The notes: generated by a model from the sequence alone, not told the origin. A stretch of 64,000 nt of DNA from Paramyrothecium sp. XJ0827 (GCA_020881915.1 JAJFPB010000010.1:2108001-2172000), one strand, 5' to 3'; shown: positions 1-12,054, counted from the first letter of the stretch. Translations and numbers: made by a program.

Positions 1-288
1 CATTAGTTTATCATGCGGGCTGTTGAGATGCCCTACCTTTTTCTCATTGTATACATTACAAGGGCCAAATATACAAGCAATACCAAACGTTTCAAATGCG
101 CGAGCCCGCCGTAGCTGGGCTCACCAGCCTCATCTATACTCTTTGTGCTCCTGCGCCAGAACGCCTCTGAAAACAATTTTAGAAAATGTGCCCCATGCGC
201 TCCAATAAACGTATGTCTTATCAGAAGATAAACAGCATCCCCCTTATTCGTTGCAGCGATCGATTGGTGTGGTGCGGTGGAGTGACTC
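1..288. other. 3' flank of the nucleoporin gene
   Basis: Sequence beyond the stop of the minus-strand nucleoporin gene, probably its 3' UTR and terminator. The open frames here are short, have no recognisable motif and look like chance. The neighbouring gene on the left lies outside the window. Confidence 0.5.
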
Positions 289-1672
289 CTAGTCCTCCTT
301 GTCAACGCTGCTGCAGACGTCGCCCTTGAACAGACCAAAAGTCGCGTCTAGCCACCAGACGAGCTTCCAGTACAAGCTGGCACGGTTCCAATCGAATTCG
401 CCAGCCTCGTTACGGGGCACCTCGTTGCCAATCATGCTACCGCCAAACCATCGGACGAGCGGAATGGCATTGAAAGTGCGCTGCATAGCGGTCTGCTGGG
501 GGAGGAGTGCCTGCTCGGCAGGGAGAAGATTGGCCTTGCGGGCAGTGGGGATGCGGCTGCAGTAGATCTCTCTCTCAGGAGGGATCACGGTCTGGTCTTG
601 ACCGTTGATGGCGGACGATTCCAAAGGGGAAAGGATGCCAGCTCGGCTGATGGTGGCACTGGATGGATGTGAAAGGGTGCCCGTGTCCATTGTCTGGCTA
701 GAGGCGTGAGAGTCGGGCGGAGAGAGCTCAAGCAGGCGGCTAGTGAAGGATGATGGGAATCCGCTGCTGCCCTTTCCTTTCGGAGTGTTCAAGGCGGGCA
801 TGCTGTTGGATCGCAGGTCCACAGACAAGACCTCTGGGTCAGGGCAGGGCTCGTCAGCGACCGGTGGCCCGTTGCGATAGAACTCTGCAATAACGAGATA
901 GCCGTGGACGCGCTGAGGGCTGGCAAAGATGGCGGAATCAGCAGCCTCGGCGCTCTCGAAGGTGACCTTGACCCAGTGCTCACCACCAGCCGCACGATTG
1001 ACCAAGGTCTTCTCCTCCGGCGTCAGCGCCCTGCGGCGTGTGAATGCCGGATCACGCAGCTCCGACTTGTACCTCCTCTGTGAGGCCGGAGGATCCCGAG
1101 GGTAATCTTCGAGGATGGAGCCAGCAAGAGACTCGTAGTGGGCGATGGCCGCGTACTGTTGCTCGGCGGAGCGGTAGCCGCGCAGGATAACCTCGACCGG
1201 GGTCGACTTGGCCTTGCCCTGAGGCACGACCAACTCCTCCTGCATCATGTTGCTCGTCTTGCGCTGGACGGTCGGCGCTGCATTGGCGGAAGCGGCGGTC
1301 TGGTTCGAAACCCAGTCACCGAAGAGCTTGTCGGCGGCGGCGAGAGTCGGGTTCTCACGGCTTCTGGCAGGAGTGCCAGTGCGGGAACGGGAGCGTCTCG
1401 TTGACTTGCCGAACGAACCGGTTTCCGCTACGGAGCGGCGCGACCTTGTCGTGCCGGTGTGGCCATCTTGTCTGTTGGGGCGCTCGTTGTCAGTCAAGAT
1501 CGACAGCGTCGAGATGGGAACACAGGGTTTGAGCTGATGGGGGGAGGGGAGGGGCCTTGAGGGACGCCACGTAAACATACTGATTGAAGATCATGGCGTA
1601 GGGCCGTTTGACACCATCTTCGCCGACGTAGCATTCCTCGTCGGGCACGTTATGGAGGATGAGAGGAGCCAT
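289..1672 (-). CDS. NUP53: Nucleoporin Nup53/Nup35 family (MPPN RNA-recognition-motif protein)
   Basis: Nuclear pore complex protein of the Nup53/59 (vertebrate Nup35) family. Two exons, 1672-1581 and 1471-289, join into 424 residues. The intron (1580-1472) has a GTATGT donor, a CTGAC branch and a CAG acceptor, and frame is kept (MIFNQ then QDGHTG). The middle holds the atypical RRM/MPPN fold, seen in stretches such as [18 protein letters not shown] and [12 protein letters not shown]. The C-terminus ends in an aromatic amphipathic segment ([15 protein letters not shown]) of the kind that binds nuclear membrane in this family. Flanking regions are low-complexity and rich in Ser, Pro and Arg. 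An in-frame ATG eight codons upstream (1696) would add MSQPPITT. The start at 1672 (MAPLILHNV) is preferred as the conserved-looking N-terminus; this choice is an inference. Confidence 0.85.
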
Positions 1673-4412
1673 GGTGGTGATTGGGGGTTGTGACACGGTT
1701 AGGCTGGGGCTGAGATTGGCTTCACATGTCTCCCACGTTTGGAAGCCCGATTTTTTGGCGTAGCAAAGTTGATTTGGAAGAGAGCTCCTGGCCCAGCAAC
1801 GGAAGCGCCGGAGCTATGATTTTCCGACGAAATGCATGGGGTGCCAACGGTGCCTACCTTAGCTCGGGACCGTGTCCACATGGCATAAGCTGTAAATTTC
1901 TTGGCAGATCTCGCCAGCACTTACAGTGAGAGGCTAGGGACCAAAGGTCGAGGGATCCCGCTCAGGAGCAAACGAAAGGAACTGCTATAGCTGCGAAACA
2001 GCGGAAGATGCCTGGGTCTGCCTCGTTGCAATTGGGCTTTCCAATTCTCTAAACTAAAAAGGTCTCATTCCTCTTTCTGCTTGAAAGGTCGCCCCATGTA
2101 GTAGCTAGCAATGAGTTATTGGCTTACTCGTCTGGTTCAAAAGTAAGCGATTGATGAATTGCTGGGGGCTGCGATTCGAACATGAAAAACCCCTTCCGGA
2201 GAAGTGATCGGATGTTCAAATGGCGGGAGTAAGCATACTCAGTCTGACACTGAGTTGTTGGTGTTGAGCTATGATCTCCTTTCGATTACTCTGTATGGCC
2301 CCGCCAGCTGCATTGATAATGGACCCCATGCTTTTCAATATTGCTGCCATGACCGGCAGCTTCGCTAGGCCAAGATGAATCCATGTCGTGGCCGTGCCCA
2401 CCGCACCCTGGCGAGCTGTAAGTCATGCCATGGTATGAAAACCAGGCTGTTCATTGAACCCGCTCCATCTACTGGGCCGGCCCTCCTGTGGCCTGGGGAT
2501 TGCTGTTTTGTGCAACATTACCGCACCTATAACCGTGCTGGGGCAGCATTCTACCTATTCAAGGAAGCACCGAGAACAAATACCCTTATTGGGGGAAGGT
2601 GTCCGTACGTCCGTTGCCGGTCCCCACCTCAATCATGTTTGCTCTCGCTTTTCCAATTGCCACTTGTCCAAAATGTCTTCAATCCTCGGTGCAATGCTAC
2701 GCTTAGGGTAGCACTGAGTTTCGCCCACCTCATTTGCCTGACCTCTACCTTACCTTACTTGAGGTAGGCACCATGTGCCTCGAAACTTACAGTATTTGCC
2801 GTACCTCAGCAGCTCAATGGTTCGTGGGGCTATGGGCAGTTATTTTAGATGTACCTGTACTGTCCCGTCCTGCGCTTCTTTCCGTTGAGGAAGGCATGCG
2901 GGCAGGCCAAGCTCGAGGTCACCCTTGTCAAAAACGATGCTTAGCCCAGGTACATGTACCGGACCCTGGTCTCGCCGAACAGCTCGTCCACTAATCATGA
3001 GCCCTGTAGCGGCCGCTAACGGGACCACCACTGTCACCACCGTCACCAAAACCTCCAATCTGGGAGCCGGACCACCATGTCGCTAAGAATCCCTGCCCTG
3101 GACAGGTTCCGTGACCTCGTGCTTGTACTGGGCAAAGAGTTCAGGTACGTGCAGTCTAGGCCGGACCTTCTCATGGGGTGGCTTATCATCACAATCACTC
3201 ATCACGAATTATTGTGCCACCATTGTGCCCTCAACCTTTTGATTCCCATTCTCCTCCCCGTCCTCCAAGCCATCTGCGGATCCTGCCGTCCGCCTACGGA
3301 TCCCCTTTGTTTGCCAGATGAGACAGATTGTCAGAGTTTCCCCTCATCTAGCGTATTGTCCATTGTACATCTAGACTACGTGCCACACCTGCTCATACGG
3401 TCCTTTTTGCGTCCCTCCATTCGCTTTTTGCCGTTTCCCTTTTTCTCATTTCTTTTCTCTCTTCCTCCCTGCCTCTTATATTTCGCTCTGATCCCCTGTT
3501 TTCGGATGCCTCTCGCTCAGTTCGTGCAGTTGAACCAGCAACACCGAATGCTTTGACTATCTTCGTCTCACCTTGTTTCGCACGCCCTGCGTCTATGCGC
3601 ACGCGCATGCTGACACCCACCAGACTACATTCTAAAGTCGTTGCCCATGCATTGATTGTCCAGCATAAGCTTCGAAGGAGGGAAGCCCGAATTGCTCAGG
3701 AAAAACAATTTCAATAAATTATAAGAGTTATTGTAGATCTACTCTACCTTGAGAATGATGTGAAGAATCTTCACTTATTACTATTAGGACTTTATATCAA
3801 ATGAAGAGAAGGAAATGAGATCTTAAAGGAATTCCCATTACAATGTCCTGTCGTGATGACAATAGAGGGGGGGGTACAGAGTAGATTGTACGCCAAATCA
3901 TCCTCAGGTACCTGTCAATAGACTACTAGTACCGACCGGACGAGGCTCCTCCTTGCAATGCGCCATCATCTTTGGCATCCAATCATAGCCGCCCACGCCG
4001 ATTCCACCCTCGACCCAGGTCCCCCCCCACTCCCTAAAATCGCCTTCCACCACCCAAAAGCCACCCGACCCGGCTCGACATCCAGCTTTCGCATTCGGTG
4101 CGTCCCGGTCCTGGTTTTATGCTTCTTCAAACACCACGCTCTCTTCACGAAACGTTTCGTCTCGACACGCAGCCGATCGTCCCCCGCACTCTCAGTCTCG
4201 CCCAGTCCCGCGCTACTCACGAAAGACACCAGGTGATTCGAACAACGACAAAACGCCCCACGCCTCGTCGATCGGTGTCTCACCCGGATCCGTCCACTCT
4301 CATCCTTCTGCCCTGTCTACCCCGACGTAGTCTTCGCCGTGCTTGGGATCCCTCGCGAGTCACCAGTTTCGGCTTCAGCCGCTTTGCAAGTGCCTCCAGG
4401 CGTTAGCTTGCA
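1673..4412. other. 2.7 kb intergenic region with two divergent promoters
   Basis: Lies between the divergent NUP53 and Boi/Pob1-type genes and must hold both promoters. Positions 3700-3840 are AT-rich. A perfect 10-bp palindrome CAGGTACCTG lies at 3905-3914, next to a G run near 3867. Roughly 3960-4412, just before the start codon at 4413, is C-rich and pyrimidine-rich, as in fungal 5' leaders. The longest open frame (3077-3556, plus) is hydrophobic only because the DNA is pyrimidine-rich, and has no domain. Confidence 0.5.
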
Positions 4413-7400
4413 ATGGCTTCGCGACCTCCAAATGAAGGTCAGGTGCGGCCTGAAGTCGGCGACACTTTGACCGTGGTCCGTAAGTCACCACTTTCTCGAC
4501 TTCGTTTCATCGGCGGCTGCTCTCCCAAGCAAACGCAAGGCTGACTAGTCCTCTCGCAGACGAATTCATAGCTAGAAGCTCCGACGAGCTGAGCCTTGCC
4601 AAGGGCGACCGGGTAGAGCTGATCGAGAGAGACGACGAGTTTGGAGACGGCTGGTTTCTTGGTCGTCATCTTACCAATGGAAACACCGGTCTTTTTCCTG
4701 AAGGTGCGTGGGAATTTTATACCATTGAGACTATCTCGACATACTCGGGTACGCCAATGCTAACTCTATCTCAAGTTTATACACGCCCCTTACCGAAGCC
4801 TGCTCCTTCAGCTCCTGCAGCTCCTACCCTGACCTTCACTCCCTCGAAACCTCTTTCAACACTGCCCGAAGTATCACGGGAGCCAAACGCTGCAGGCGAA
4901 GTCGCCTCATCGACTGCTATCGAGGAACCACAGCAACCGCCAGCTTCTGCTCCTCCCCAGCCTGACCCTGAGCCTGTCACCCTCCCTCTAAACTCAACCA
5001 AGGACCCTGCCACAGCAGCTGTTTCTGCCCTCAGCAATACGCCTCAGACGAATGCCCTTGGCCGACTTGAGAATAGCAGTCAGGATAGTCAAGTTTTGAG
5101 CGACACTCTGAATGTCATCAACGAGCACATCACCGACTTGAGGTCACCTTCAAGTAATAGTGCATTGCGTGTCACAGCTGACTCAGGGAGCGAGTACAGT
5201 GCCTCCATTGACCACCGTGCATCTTATATCCAAGGAGAGGAGACCGACGAAGAAGATGAGGGCCATCATAGCAGGTCGCAGGTGGAAGCCTGGACCGCGG
5301 ATCAAGTGGCGGAATATTTGTTTACGTCAGGTGTAGAGAAACAGCACTGCGAAGTTTTCAGAGACCAGGAAATCACCGGTGAGGTACTCCTCGGCATGGA
5401 TCAGAGCTCCATCTTCCTCAAGGCATTCGACCTCGGCTCCGTCGGTAGACGTCTGAAAACCTGGCAAAAGATCAAGGCTTTGCAGGACGAAGCGAATGGA
5501 TTGGGCATCGCGACTCGGCGGACGACCCAGACATACGGAAGCGAAGTAGGCTCTGAGGATGGCCGACGATCCCGGACCCGTACAAGCACCCTCACGCACT
5601 CCATTTCCAATCCACCATTGCCTACCCACAACAAACGATTATCGCTTACGCAACACTCGCCTTCTGGGTCTCCCACTGCGTTAGCTTCGCCGACCTCGCC
5701 GCAGAACATTGCGAATAGCCCGACGAGGCCGAACCATGCGAAACGCCCGTCCGCTGCATCAATTCGGGAAATAGGTCATTCGCGCCGCCACTCGTCAACC
5801 GACTTCCGCGGGACCGGCATTGCTCCACCCGCAGGACCCCCAAAACTGAACACTACCGGTAGCTTTCCCCTCACTGAGAGCCATAGGAAACAACCTTCTT
5901 TCGATCGAAACTGGACCCTTGGAAGCGCCATCTCACAAAGCTCACCTCGACCGCTGTCTTCTGCCGGATTGCCAGACGTTGCCGGAAATGCAGACCCAGA
6001 GCTACAGGACTCGGCTGTCGATCTGGAACGCGGTTATTTCTCAGGCAATGAGGTAGACGGAAGGAAACGCAATGTGCTCCGAAAGCGCAGCAGCACATCC
6101 CATTCAAGGAAATCGAGTTATGCCGAAGAGCAGCGGGTGCGTAGTGCGACCGCGATATCTAGGCATTCGCGATTTGGAAGCATTGATTCTACTCGCGACG
6201 CGGGTATGTCCCCAGCGGCACAAAAGTACTACGGCATTCAGCCTGGCCCTCACCGGCGAAGGACTTCTACGAATGCGAGCCAGTCTATCCTCGGCGTAGT
6301 GCCACCCAAGGACGTTCAGCCACCCACCGTTACCCGGCTCGATGGCGATTCGATTCATTCACAAGCGTCTGGCAGCAGCTCTGCAAAGGTACCGGCCATC
6401 GCCACGGATTGGCCATCTTTTGCTCTCAACAAACCCCTAGCTAAGACAGGACACTCGGGCATGCGCGTTATGTCTGACACTACTGGTAACGACTCATTGA
6501 AAGTTGGTACACCTGTCGATTCTCCATCGAGGGACTCCGCACTCGATTCACCTTCAGCAAGGACCGGGTCGACTACTCCATCTGGCGACCCTAGTTTCGA
6601 GCTTGACTCGCCGGACACTGCTAAAAGCCCAAGTACAGTAACGACGTCGGCGAGCAAGAACAGTCGCAAGAAAGGCAAAAAGGAAACAAGTGCATACACT
6701 CGCGGCCTGTTGAAGATTGGACCTCGCGAGGCCATGAAGGATGCAGATTACAGCGGATGGATGAGGAAGAAGAGCTCGAATCTGATGACCACATGGAAGC
6801 CTCGCTTCTTCGTGCTCAAGGGGCGCCGGCTGTCGTATTACTATTCTGATGATGACCAAGAAGAGAAGGGCTTGATTGATATATCCTTCCATCGGGTGCT
6901 TCCAGCAGATAACGAGAAACTGACTGGTCTTCACGCAACAATCACGGGTGCTGTGAGCGGCCCGGCTCTGCCGAATAGCCAGTTGCCGGGGGGTAGCGAG
7001 TCTGCGGCTGGTACTAGCAAGGAGAATGACTCCATGTTCATTTTCAAGCTCGTACCTCCCCGCGCGGGTCTTTCTAGAGCCGTGACCTTCACGAAGCCTA
7101 CCGTTCATTACTTCGCCGTGCCCAACCTTCAACAGGGGCGTTTGTGGATGGCCGCGCTCATGAAAGCAACAATCGACCGAGACGATACCAAGCCAGTCGT
7201 GTCGACGTATCAGCCGAAAACTATCTCTCTGGCCAAGGCTAGGCAGATGCGCCACCGTCCACCTGCTTTGATGAACCTCGACGAAGCTAATGAGGAGGAG
7301 CAGAGACGGGCGGCAAAGGATCCAAACAGCTTGGGCATTCTCGGTGAAGCCGACAGCGGTGTCTCCGGGATGGACAAGCAAAGGGTCGAGAGTGCCAGAC

Positions 7401-7453
7401 TCAATGTCGACTTTGGCGATAGGAACAATGTCCTGCCACCGCAAAGTGCCTAG
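4413..7453 (+). CDS. BOI2: Boi/Pob1-type polarity protein (SH3-SAM-PH scaffold)
   Basis: Scaffold of the yeast Boi1/Boi2 and fission-yeast Pob1 family, which links Cdc42/formin polarity signalling to exocytosis at growing tips. Exons are 4413-4479, 4560-4703 and 4776-7453, giving 962 residues. The first two exons encode the SH3 domain (VVHEFIARSSDELSLAKGD ... GWFLGRH ... GLFPEVY, about residues 20-72), so a model without them loses it. A SAM domain follows at about 240-306 (AWTADQVAEYLF to RLKTWQKIKAL). A long Ser/Pro/Thr-rich linker leads to a PH domain at about 727-870 (YSGWMRKKSSNLMTTWKPR, then VHYFAVPNLQQGRLWMAAL). Introns have GTAAGT and GTGCGT donors, and phases 1 and 1 close correctly. 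Domain order is diagnostic for the family; the exact paralogue name is inferred. Confidence 0.9.
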
Positions 7454-8547
7454 AATGCACTGCGTCGACTTCGCCTTTGAGATGTTGTGCTTCTTGGCGC
7501 CCATTGCTCTAATGCTGGTTACGCAACAGCGATATCATAAATTATCTAATCTGACGTTTTCTTTGTCGAGCCTCACGATTGAATGGGAAAAGGTCTTTGT
7601 TTCAAATACCACGGAGGAAAAACTTGAGAACTGACATAACATCTTCCAACTCTTCCATCTTTTCTTCTTGTTGAAAGCTTGCGACATCCCTTTGTTTCTC
7701 ACCATGAATTGCGTGTCTCATTTTCTTTTACTTCTTATACGAGCTTCACGTTGACGCTGCATCTCGTAACGAAGAGGAAGTACTGTAGTAGGAGCAGGAG
7801 CGAATGGGAGGAGGCTGGCATGAGAGGTGTATTTTCCCTGGAGCCAGATAGACCAGAAAGCAACAGACGAATGATTCAACGAAGAACCTCTAAGCAATCC
7901 CTTGCTATGACTTGACACAGTCTCAAGTGAGGCCCTGCTCGGGCCACGCTTTGCTACCATTGATGTTTACTTGTTCCCCCAAATTCGCCTCTGAGACCGC
8001 CATGAGATCAGCCATTCTGGGCTCGTATGCTTCTGGGCAAAATTAGACAGTATCGGCGGGCACCCGAGTGTTCTCAAGCACACCATTGAGTCTTCGCTGC
8101 CAGTCTCGTGCCCGACTCCACCACGCAACTTCGAGATGGGAGCGGCACGAGATTCGTAGAGTCGGCCTAGATAGCCATGTCAACTCAGCCCAACGGAGTG
8201 GGTCACACCACTCGTACACTTCTCAACAACGATGGCAAATTCATTCTTCTTTCAGCAGGTTAATGTATTGGTTCTTGCGGAACTTTGTTTCGAGTAACTC
8301 CCAAGATTTTTACTCGTTTCTGACGAGTCACCACATCTCCAAATATTATGCTACGAACCAGCCCTTGCGGGTCACAACTTTTGTGTCAACCAAACGTATC
8401 TGGTATAACATAGTCTGTCATATTCATATCTCATAGAACACCGTGCTCCAAATAGAACTCCTCGGACCCGTCCACATTACCAGTCATACGCCAGTGTTGG
8501 CGAACAGCCGTCCCATTACCCAGCCATTACCCAGCCATTAACCAGCT
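7454..8547. other. Convergent 3' intergenic region
   Basis: Between the stop of the plus-strand Boi/Pob1-type gene and the stop of minus-strand FHL1, so it should hold two 3' ends and no promoter for either. No supported gene. A three-copy tandem 11-mer sits at 8513-8545, directly beside the FHL1 stop codon. Confidence 0.5.
8513..8545. repeat. Three tandem copies of an 11-mer, CCATTACCCAG
   Basis: Copies at 8513-8523, 8524-8534 and 8535-8545. The first two are identical and the third differs by one base (CCATTAACCAG). The array ends 2 nt before the FHL1 stop codon and therefore lies at the start of that gene's 3' UTR. Confidence 0.9.
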
Positions 8548-11500
8548 CTATACCCCGTCCCTCAGTTTTTGGTTCATACCCAGAAGAAGCTGTCGAATGG
8601 ATTTAATCAGATGCTGTTCCACGCCTTCCAAGTTGCCGATTGATTCGCCCTCACCCGGCGGCGGCACTATACTCGCATCTGCAAGCCCCAAGACGCGATC
8701 TATGGCGGAGAGGGTGACAGCTTCAGCCCTGCCCTCACCAAGCCTCACCTTCAAGGCTTTGACGGAAACGTCTTTGAAGCCGTTGAGGGAGGCAAGAACC
8801 TTGGCTTCGAAAATCGGAGGGGTTTCCGGCTGAGTGGATGAGCTCCCAGGCGTGGGGCTCTTGGTCTTGATGAATCCATCAATGACTTGCCGAATGCCTT
8901 TGATACAAATCGTCTCCATTTTGTCGTTCTCTGTGGCCTCTTTCTTGAGACCGATACACCTGTTGAGAGCAGACATAACGATAGCCTCGGCTTTGGGATT
9001 GCGTGCCTTCTTGAGATTCTCGACTAGACCATTCTTGAGACCGACCACTGCAGACAAAAGGCGCGGATCGATGACCGGCCGTGCTGGGGTCGTAGATGAT
9101 GCGGCTGGTGAAGGGCGTGTGACCGGTGCCGGGGTCGTTTGGGGTGCGGCAGCTGGCGCAGGAGTGGTTTTGACCGCTGCCGGTGCCACCGGCGGCGCAG
9201 CTGGCGCAGGTTGCTGTGGGGGAACGCCAGTTGTGACCCCCGGTCCGTTCTCCTCCGCCTTGATCGGGACGTTGGTGGGTGGCGGCGGCCGGGAAGCGTA
9301 CGGTGAACTATATGAGCCTGGTTGGGGCACGCCGAGGGGCGGCTGGGCAGGTGCTGGCGCAGGTCCATAACCGGGCAAATGAGCTGGCGCGGGAGGCTGA
9401 GTCGGCGCCTGCGGATTTGGTTGCACGCCGGGTGAGGCAGAAGCCCCGTACTGTTGCATGGGCCGCGCTGGCTGAGGCTGCTGTGGGTTGTAGCCGGGCA
9501 CTTGGTACCCCGGGGGAGGCTGCCCAGGCGGATAGCCTGGAGGTGCTCCAGCGGCCATTGCTTGAGCATTGTAAGGGTATGAGTAGGGGCCGTAGCCCTG
9601 AGCGGCAAGGGCGCGGTCGGGCGATGACGCCTTGCGTTTCTTTCCTGCATCCAGTTCAACACCTGGCACGCGTGACCATAGGTTAGTCGTCTCGTCCTTT
9701 TTAAAGGCTTCATTACCGATAAGATTGTGCCGGACGCTGCTCTCCCATCCCTTGGTCTCCGTATGGAAATAAAACCATGGGTATCGTTGGCAGATTCGTT
9801 TGTATATTTGTTTGAGTGTGAGGCCGTCGGGTCCGGCAGCCGTGAGAGTCTCGTCGATGAGAACACCGTAGTTCTTGTTGGGCTTTTGCAGCTGCTCTTC
9901 GGTGTAGTCTTCGATCTTGAGCTCAAGAGGAGGCGACTTGGGTCGGGCCTTCTTCTCTTTCTTTTCTTTGGCTCGTCTCTCCGCATCCGATCCTTCTGCA
10001 CCATCTTCAGTCTTGGGTTTCCTTGGCTTATACTTGCGCTTCTCCGGTCGCTCACCGGCATCTTCTGGCAATGGATGCTTCCGTGGCCGCCCAACTTTGC
10101 GTTTGATGGGCGGCTCAACAGGCGGGGCCTGCGGTAGAGTCTTCTTTGCCATTTCTTGCTGCTGCTTCTTGAGCAATCGCTGTTCTCTTTTCGACATGAT
10201 TCCGTTCTTGGGCGGTCGGCCCGGCCCTCTCTTCTTGGGTATCTGCGGTAACATCGGCTCAGTCGTGGGTAGCGGATCTGGATCGTTCTTCACCTCGGAA
10301 TCCCCTTCCTCCGCTGCTTCCTCGGCCTCGGCTCCTGGGGTCGGTTCGACCTCGTCTCCGTCGTCTTCGGCGTAGTCGGACAGCTCTGGCGGGCTGACTT
10401 CGACATCAGAAAGCTCGTCGCTTGTATCCTGTATCTCCCCGTTTCCATGGGATTGCTCGAAATCGAAGCTCATCTCTTTTCCACCATGCGTCTTCCTCTT
10501 CTTGGCTCCTGTCTCTTCGCCCATGTATTCTTCTGCGCCTGTACGACCACGTTCCACGCCGTTTATTATGAAGCGGAAGTCAATGTCCTTGATCTGTAGC
10601 CGATCGCCGCTCTTCAGAACGACTTTGTCGCTTTTGTAGTGAACGTCCTCGCAGAAGAAACCGTTCTTATGGAGGGGTATGGCCTCAAAAACACCTTCGT
10701 CCTTGTTGTATGCAATCTTCAGATGCTCTCGAGAAATGGCTTTCGTTTTGCTAGCAATGTTAGGACCCGGGGAATGAATGCCGATGAAGGGGACATGGTA
10801 TGGAGATGGTCGCAACGATGCTAGGTCTACGGCAGCAGCGCCAGGGGTGTGTGAGACGTATTGTCGGTTCGAAATAATGTTCTCCTGGCTTTCTTCGTTG
10901 TCGTGTTGCGAAGAACCAGCAGTGCTTGTCTTCCGCCTCTTGGCAGGGCGGCCCCCGCCGTTCTCTTCACTGTCAGATTCTGGTCCGAGCATGCCTCCCT
11001 CCTCACTGACGTATGATTTGCTGAATTTACTACGATCGTGAACCATAGGTGAGGGCGGAGGGAGCCCACGGCTTGCATTCTCCTCGACACGTCGCTTATG
11101 CTCGTCAGCACGCCTCTCGTCGCGGCGCGCCTGCTCGAGCGCGCGCTGATCGCGTCCGATGATGACGGCGTACGTTGTCATCTGGAAGACACTGTCGGCG
11201 AATTCTATGCGCGCGAAAGATTCGAGAGCCTTGTCGGCGCCAGCGCCCTGGCGCAGGGTGTTGGCGGGCGCGAGACCGTGGAACGCATCATCCAGGTTGT
11301 TGGGGAGGGTGACCTGGGACGGGGTCACGGTTGGAGGAGGAGACATGGCAGTAGGGGCGCCAGACATGGAGGCTAGGGCCATCATCATGTATGCCTGCTG
11401 GTCAAGGTTGGGTATGGCGGCGGGCGTGAATGGCGTCGATGGTTGGAACTGCTCGGCGTGTGCTATATTCGCGTCAAAGGGCGGGGGTCCCGGCAGCTGT

Positions 11501-12054
11501 GTGTGCGACGGCGTGGCCTGTCGGAGTTGTTGAGTTGCTTGTGCGGTCGCGGTTGCAGATGCGCTGGCGGCAGCCCCATCGGGCGCGTCGGGCATGGGCT
11601 GATCTTCGTCGCGACGGGGAACGGGGCCGGGGGCGGCAGCATCGAGAGCGGCGGATGAGAGATGGGAGGGATCTGGGTTTGATGTCACGACGCCATTGGC
11701 GGAGTTGTGAGGAGGCGGCGTGGATGGCGGAGGCGGGTGCGCAGGGCGTGCTGAGGTTGAGGTTGAGAGCACAGAGATGTCTCGAGGGGGAGGAGTGGTG
11801 GCAGTAAAGGTGGCAGCCGCAGTATCGGCAGGAGCTGGAGTAGTGGTGGTCGTAGTGGTAGTGGTGGTGGTGGTGGTGGTGGCAGTAGGAGCAGTAGCAG
11901 CCATGGTAGCAGCATTAGCATCAGCAGCAGCAGCAGCAGCAGCAGCATCAGTGGTAGCGGTAGTGGCAGCGGCAGCGGCAGCGGCAGCGACTACAGCAGG
12001 AGCCGGTTCAGCAGAATCCAGCTGGCCATTGTGGCCGGCGCTGGACGAAGTCAT
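8548..12054 (-). CDS. FHL1: Forkhead/FHA transcription factor FHL1
   Basis: Fhl1-type regulator; in yeast Fhl1 controls ribosomal-protein gene transcription with its partner Ifh1. Intronless, 1,168 residues, ATG at 12054. The first 110 residues are Ala/Thr homopolymers (14 consecutive Thr at 59-72). An FHA domain starts near residue 273 (SVFQMTTYAVIIGRDQ). It is interrupted by about 150 charged, low-complexity residues and resumes with KAISREHLKIAYN and GDRLQIKDIDFRFI near residue 500. Lys/Arg-rich AT-hook-like runs (KKRGPGRPPKNG, IKRKVGRPRKHP) precede the forkhead domain at about 722-795 (LTLKQIYKRICQRYPWFYF, WESSVRHNLIGNEAFKK). The tail is Pro/Gln/Ala-rich, then helical. FHA plus forkhead in one fungal protein is diagnostic of Fhl1. 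Confidence 0.92.
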   Translation of the reverse strand: MTSSSAGHNGQLDSAEPAPAVVAAAAAAAATTATTDAAAAAAAADANAATMAATAPTATTTTTTTTTTTTTTPAPADTAAATFTATTPPPRDISVLSTSTSARPAHPPPPSTPPPHNSANGVVTSNPDPSHLSSAALDAAAPGPVPRRDEDQPMPDAPDGAAASASATATAQATQQLRQATPSHTQLPGPPPFDANIAHAEQFQPSTPFTPAAIPNLDQQAYMMMALASMSGAPTAMSPPPTVTPSQVTLPNNLDDAFHGLAPANTLRQGAGADKALESFARIEFADSVFQMTTYAVIIGRDQRALEQARRDERRADEHKRRVEENASRGLPPPSPMVHDRSKFSKSYVSEEGGMLGPESDSEENGGGRPAKRRKTSTAGSSQHDNEESQENIISNRQYVSHTPGAAAVDLASLRPSPYHVPFIGIHSPGPNIASKTKAISREHLKIAYNKDEGVFEAIPLHKNGFFCEDVHYKSDKVVLKSGDRLQIKDIDFRFIINGVERGRTGAEEYMGEETGAKKRKTHGGKEMSFDFEQSHGNGEIQDTSDELSDVEVSPPELSDYAEDDGDEVEPTPGAEAEEAAEEGDSEVKNDPDPLPTTEPMLPQIPKKRGPGRPPKNGIMSKREQRLLKKQQQEMAKKTLPQAPPVEPPIKRKVGRPRKHPLPEDAGERPEKRKYKPRKPKTEDGAEGSDAERRAKEKKEKKARPKSPPLELKIEDYTEEQLQKPNKNYGVLIDETLTAAGPDGLTLKQIYKRICQRYPWFYFHTETKGWESSVRHNLIGNEAFKKDETTNLWSRVPGVELDAGKKRKASSPDRALAAQGYGPYSYPYNAQAMAAGAPPGYPPGQPPPGYQVPGYNPQQPQPARPMQQYGASASPGVQPNPQAPTQPPAPAHLPGYGPAPAPAQPPLGVPQPGSYSSPYASRPPPPTNVPIKAEENGPGVTTGVPPQQPAPAAPPVAPAAVKTTPAPAAAPQTTPAPVTRPSPAASSTTPARPVIDPRLLSAVVGLKNGLVENLKKARNPKAEAIVMSALNRCIGLKKEATENDKMETICIKGIRQVIDGFIKTKSPTPGSSSTQPETPPIFEAKVLASLNGFKDVSVKALKVRLGEGRAEAVTLSAIDRVLGLADASIVPPPGEGESIGNLEGVEQHLIKSIRQLLLGMNQKLRDGV
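11837..11996. repeat. Trinucleotide microsatellites coding Thr and Ala runs
   Basis: On the plus strand this reads as imperfect GTG/GTA repeats to about 11890, then GCA/CAG repeats around 11920-11950, then GGCAGC repeats to about 11990. On the coding minus strand these give the Thr and Ala tracts at the FHL1 N-terminus. Such tracts change length easily by replication slippage. Confidence 0.85.
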
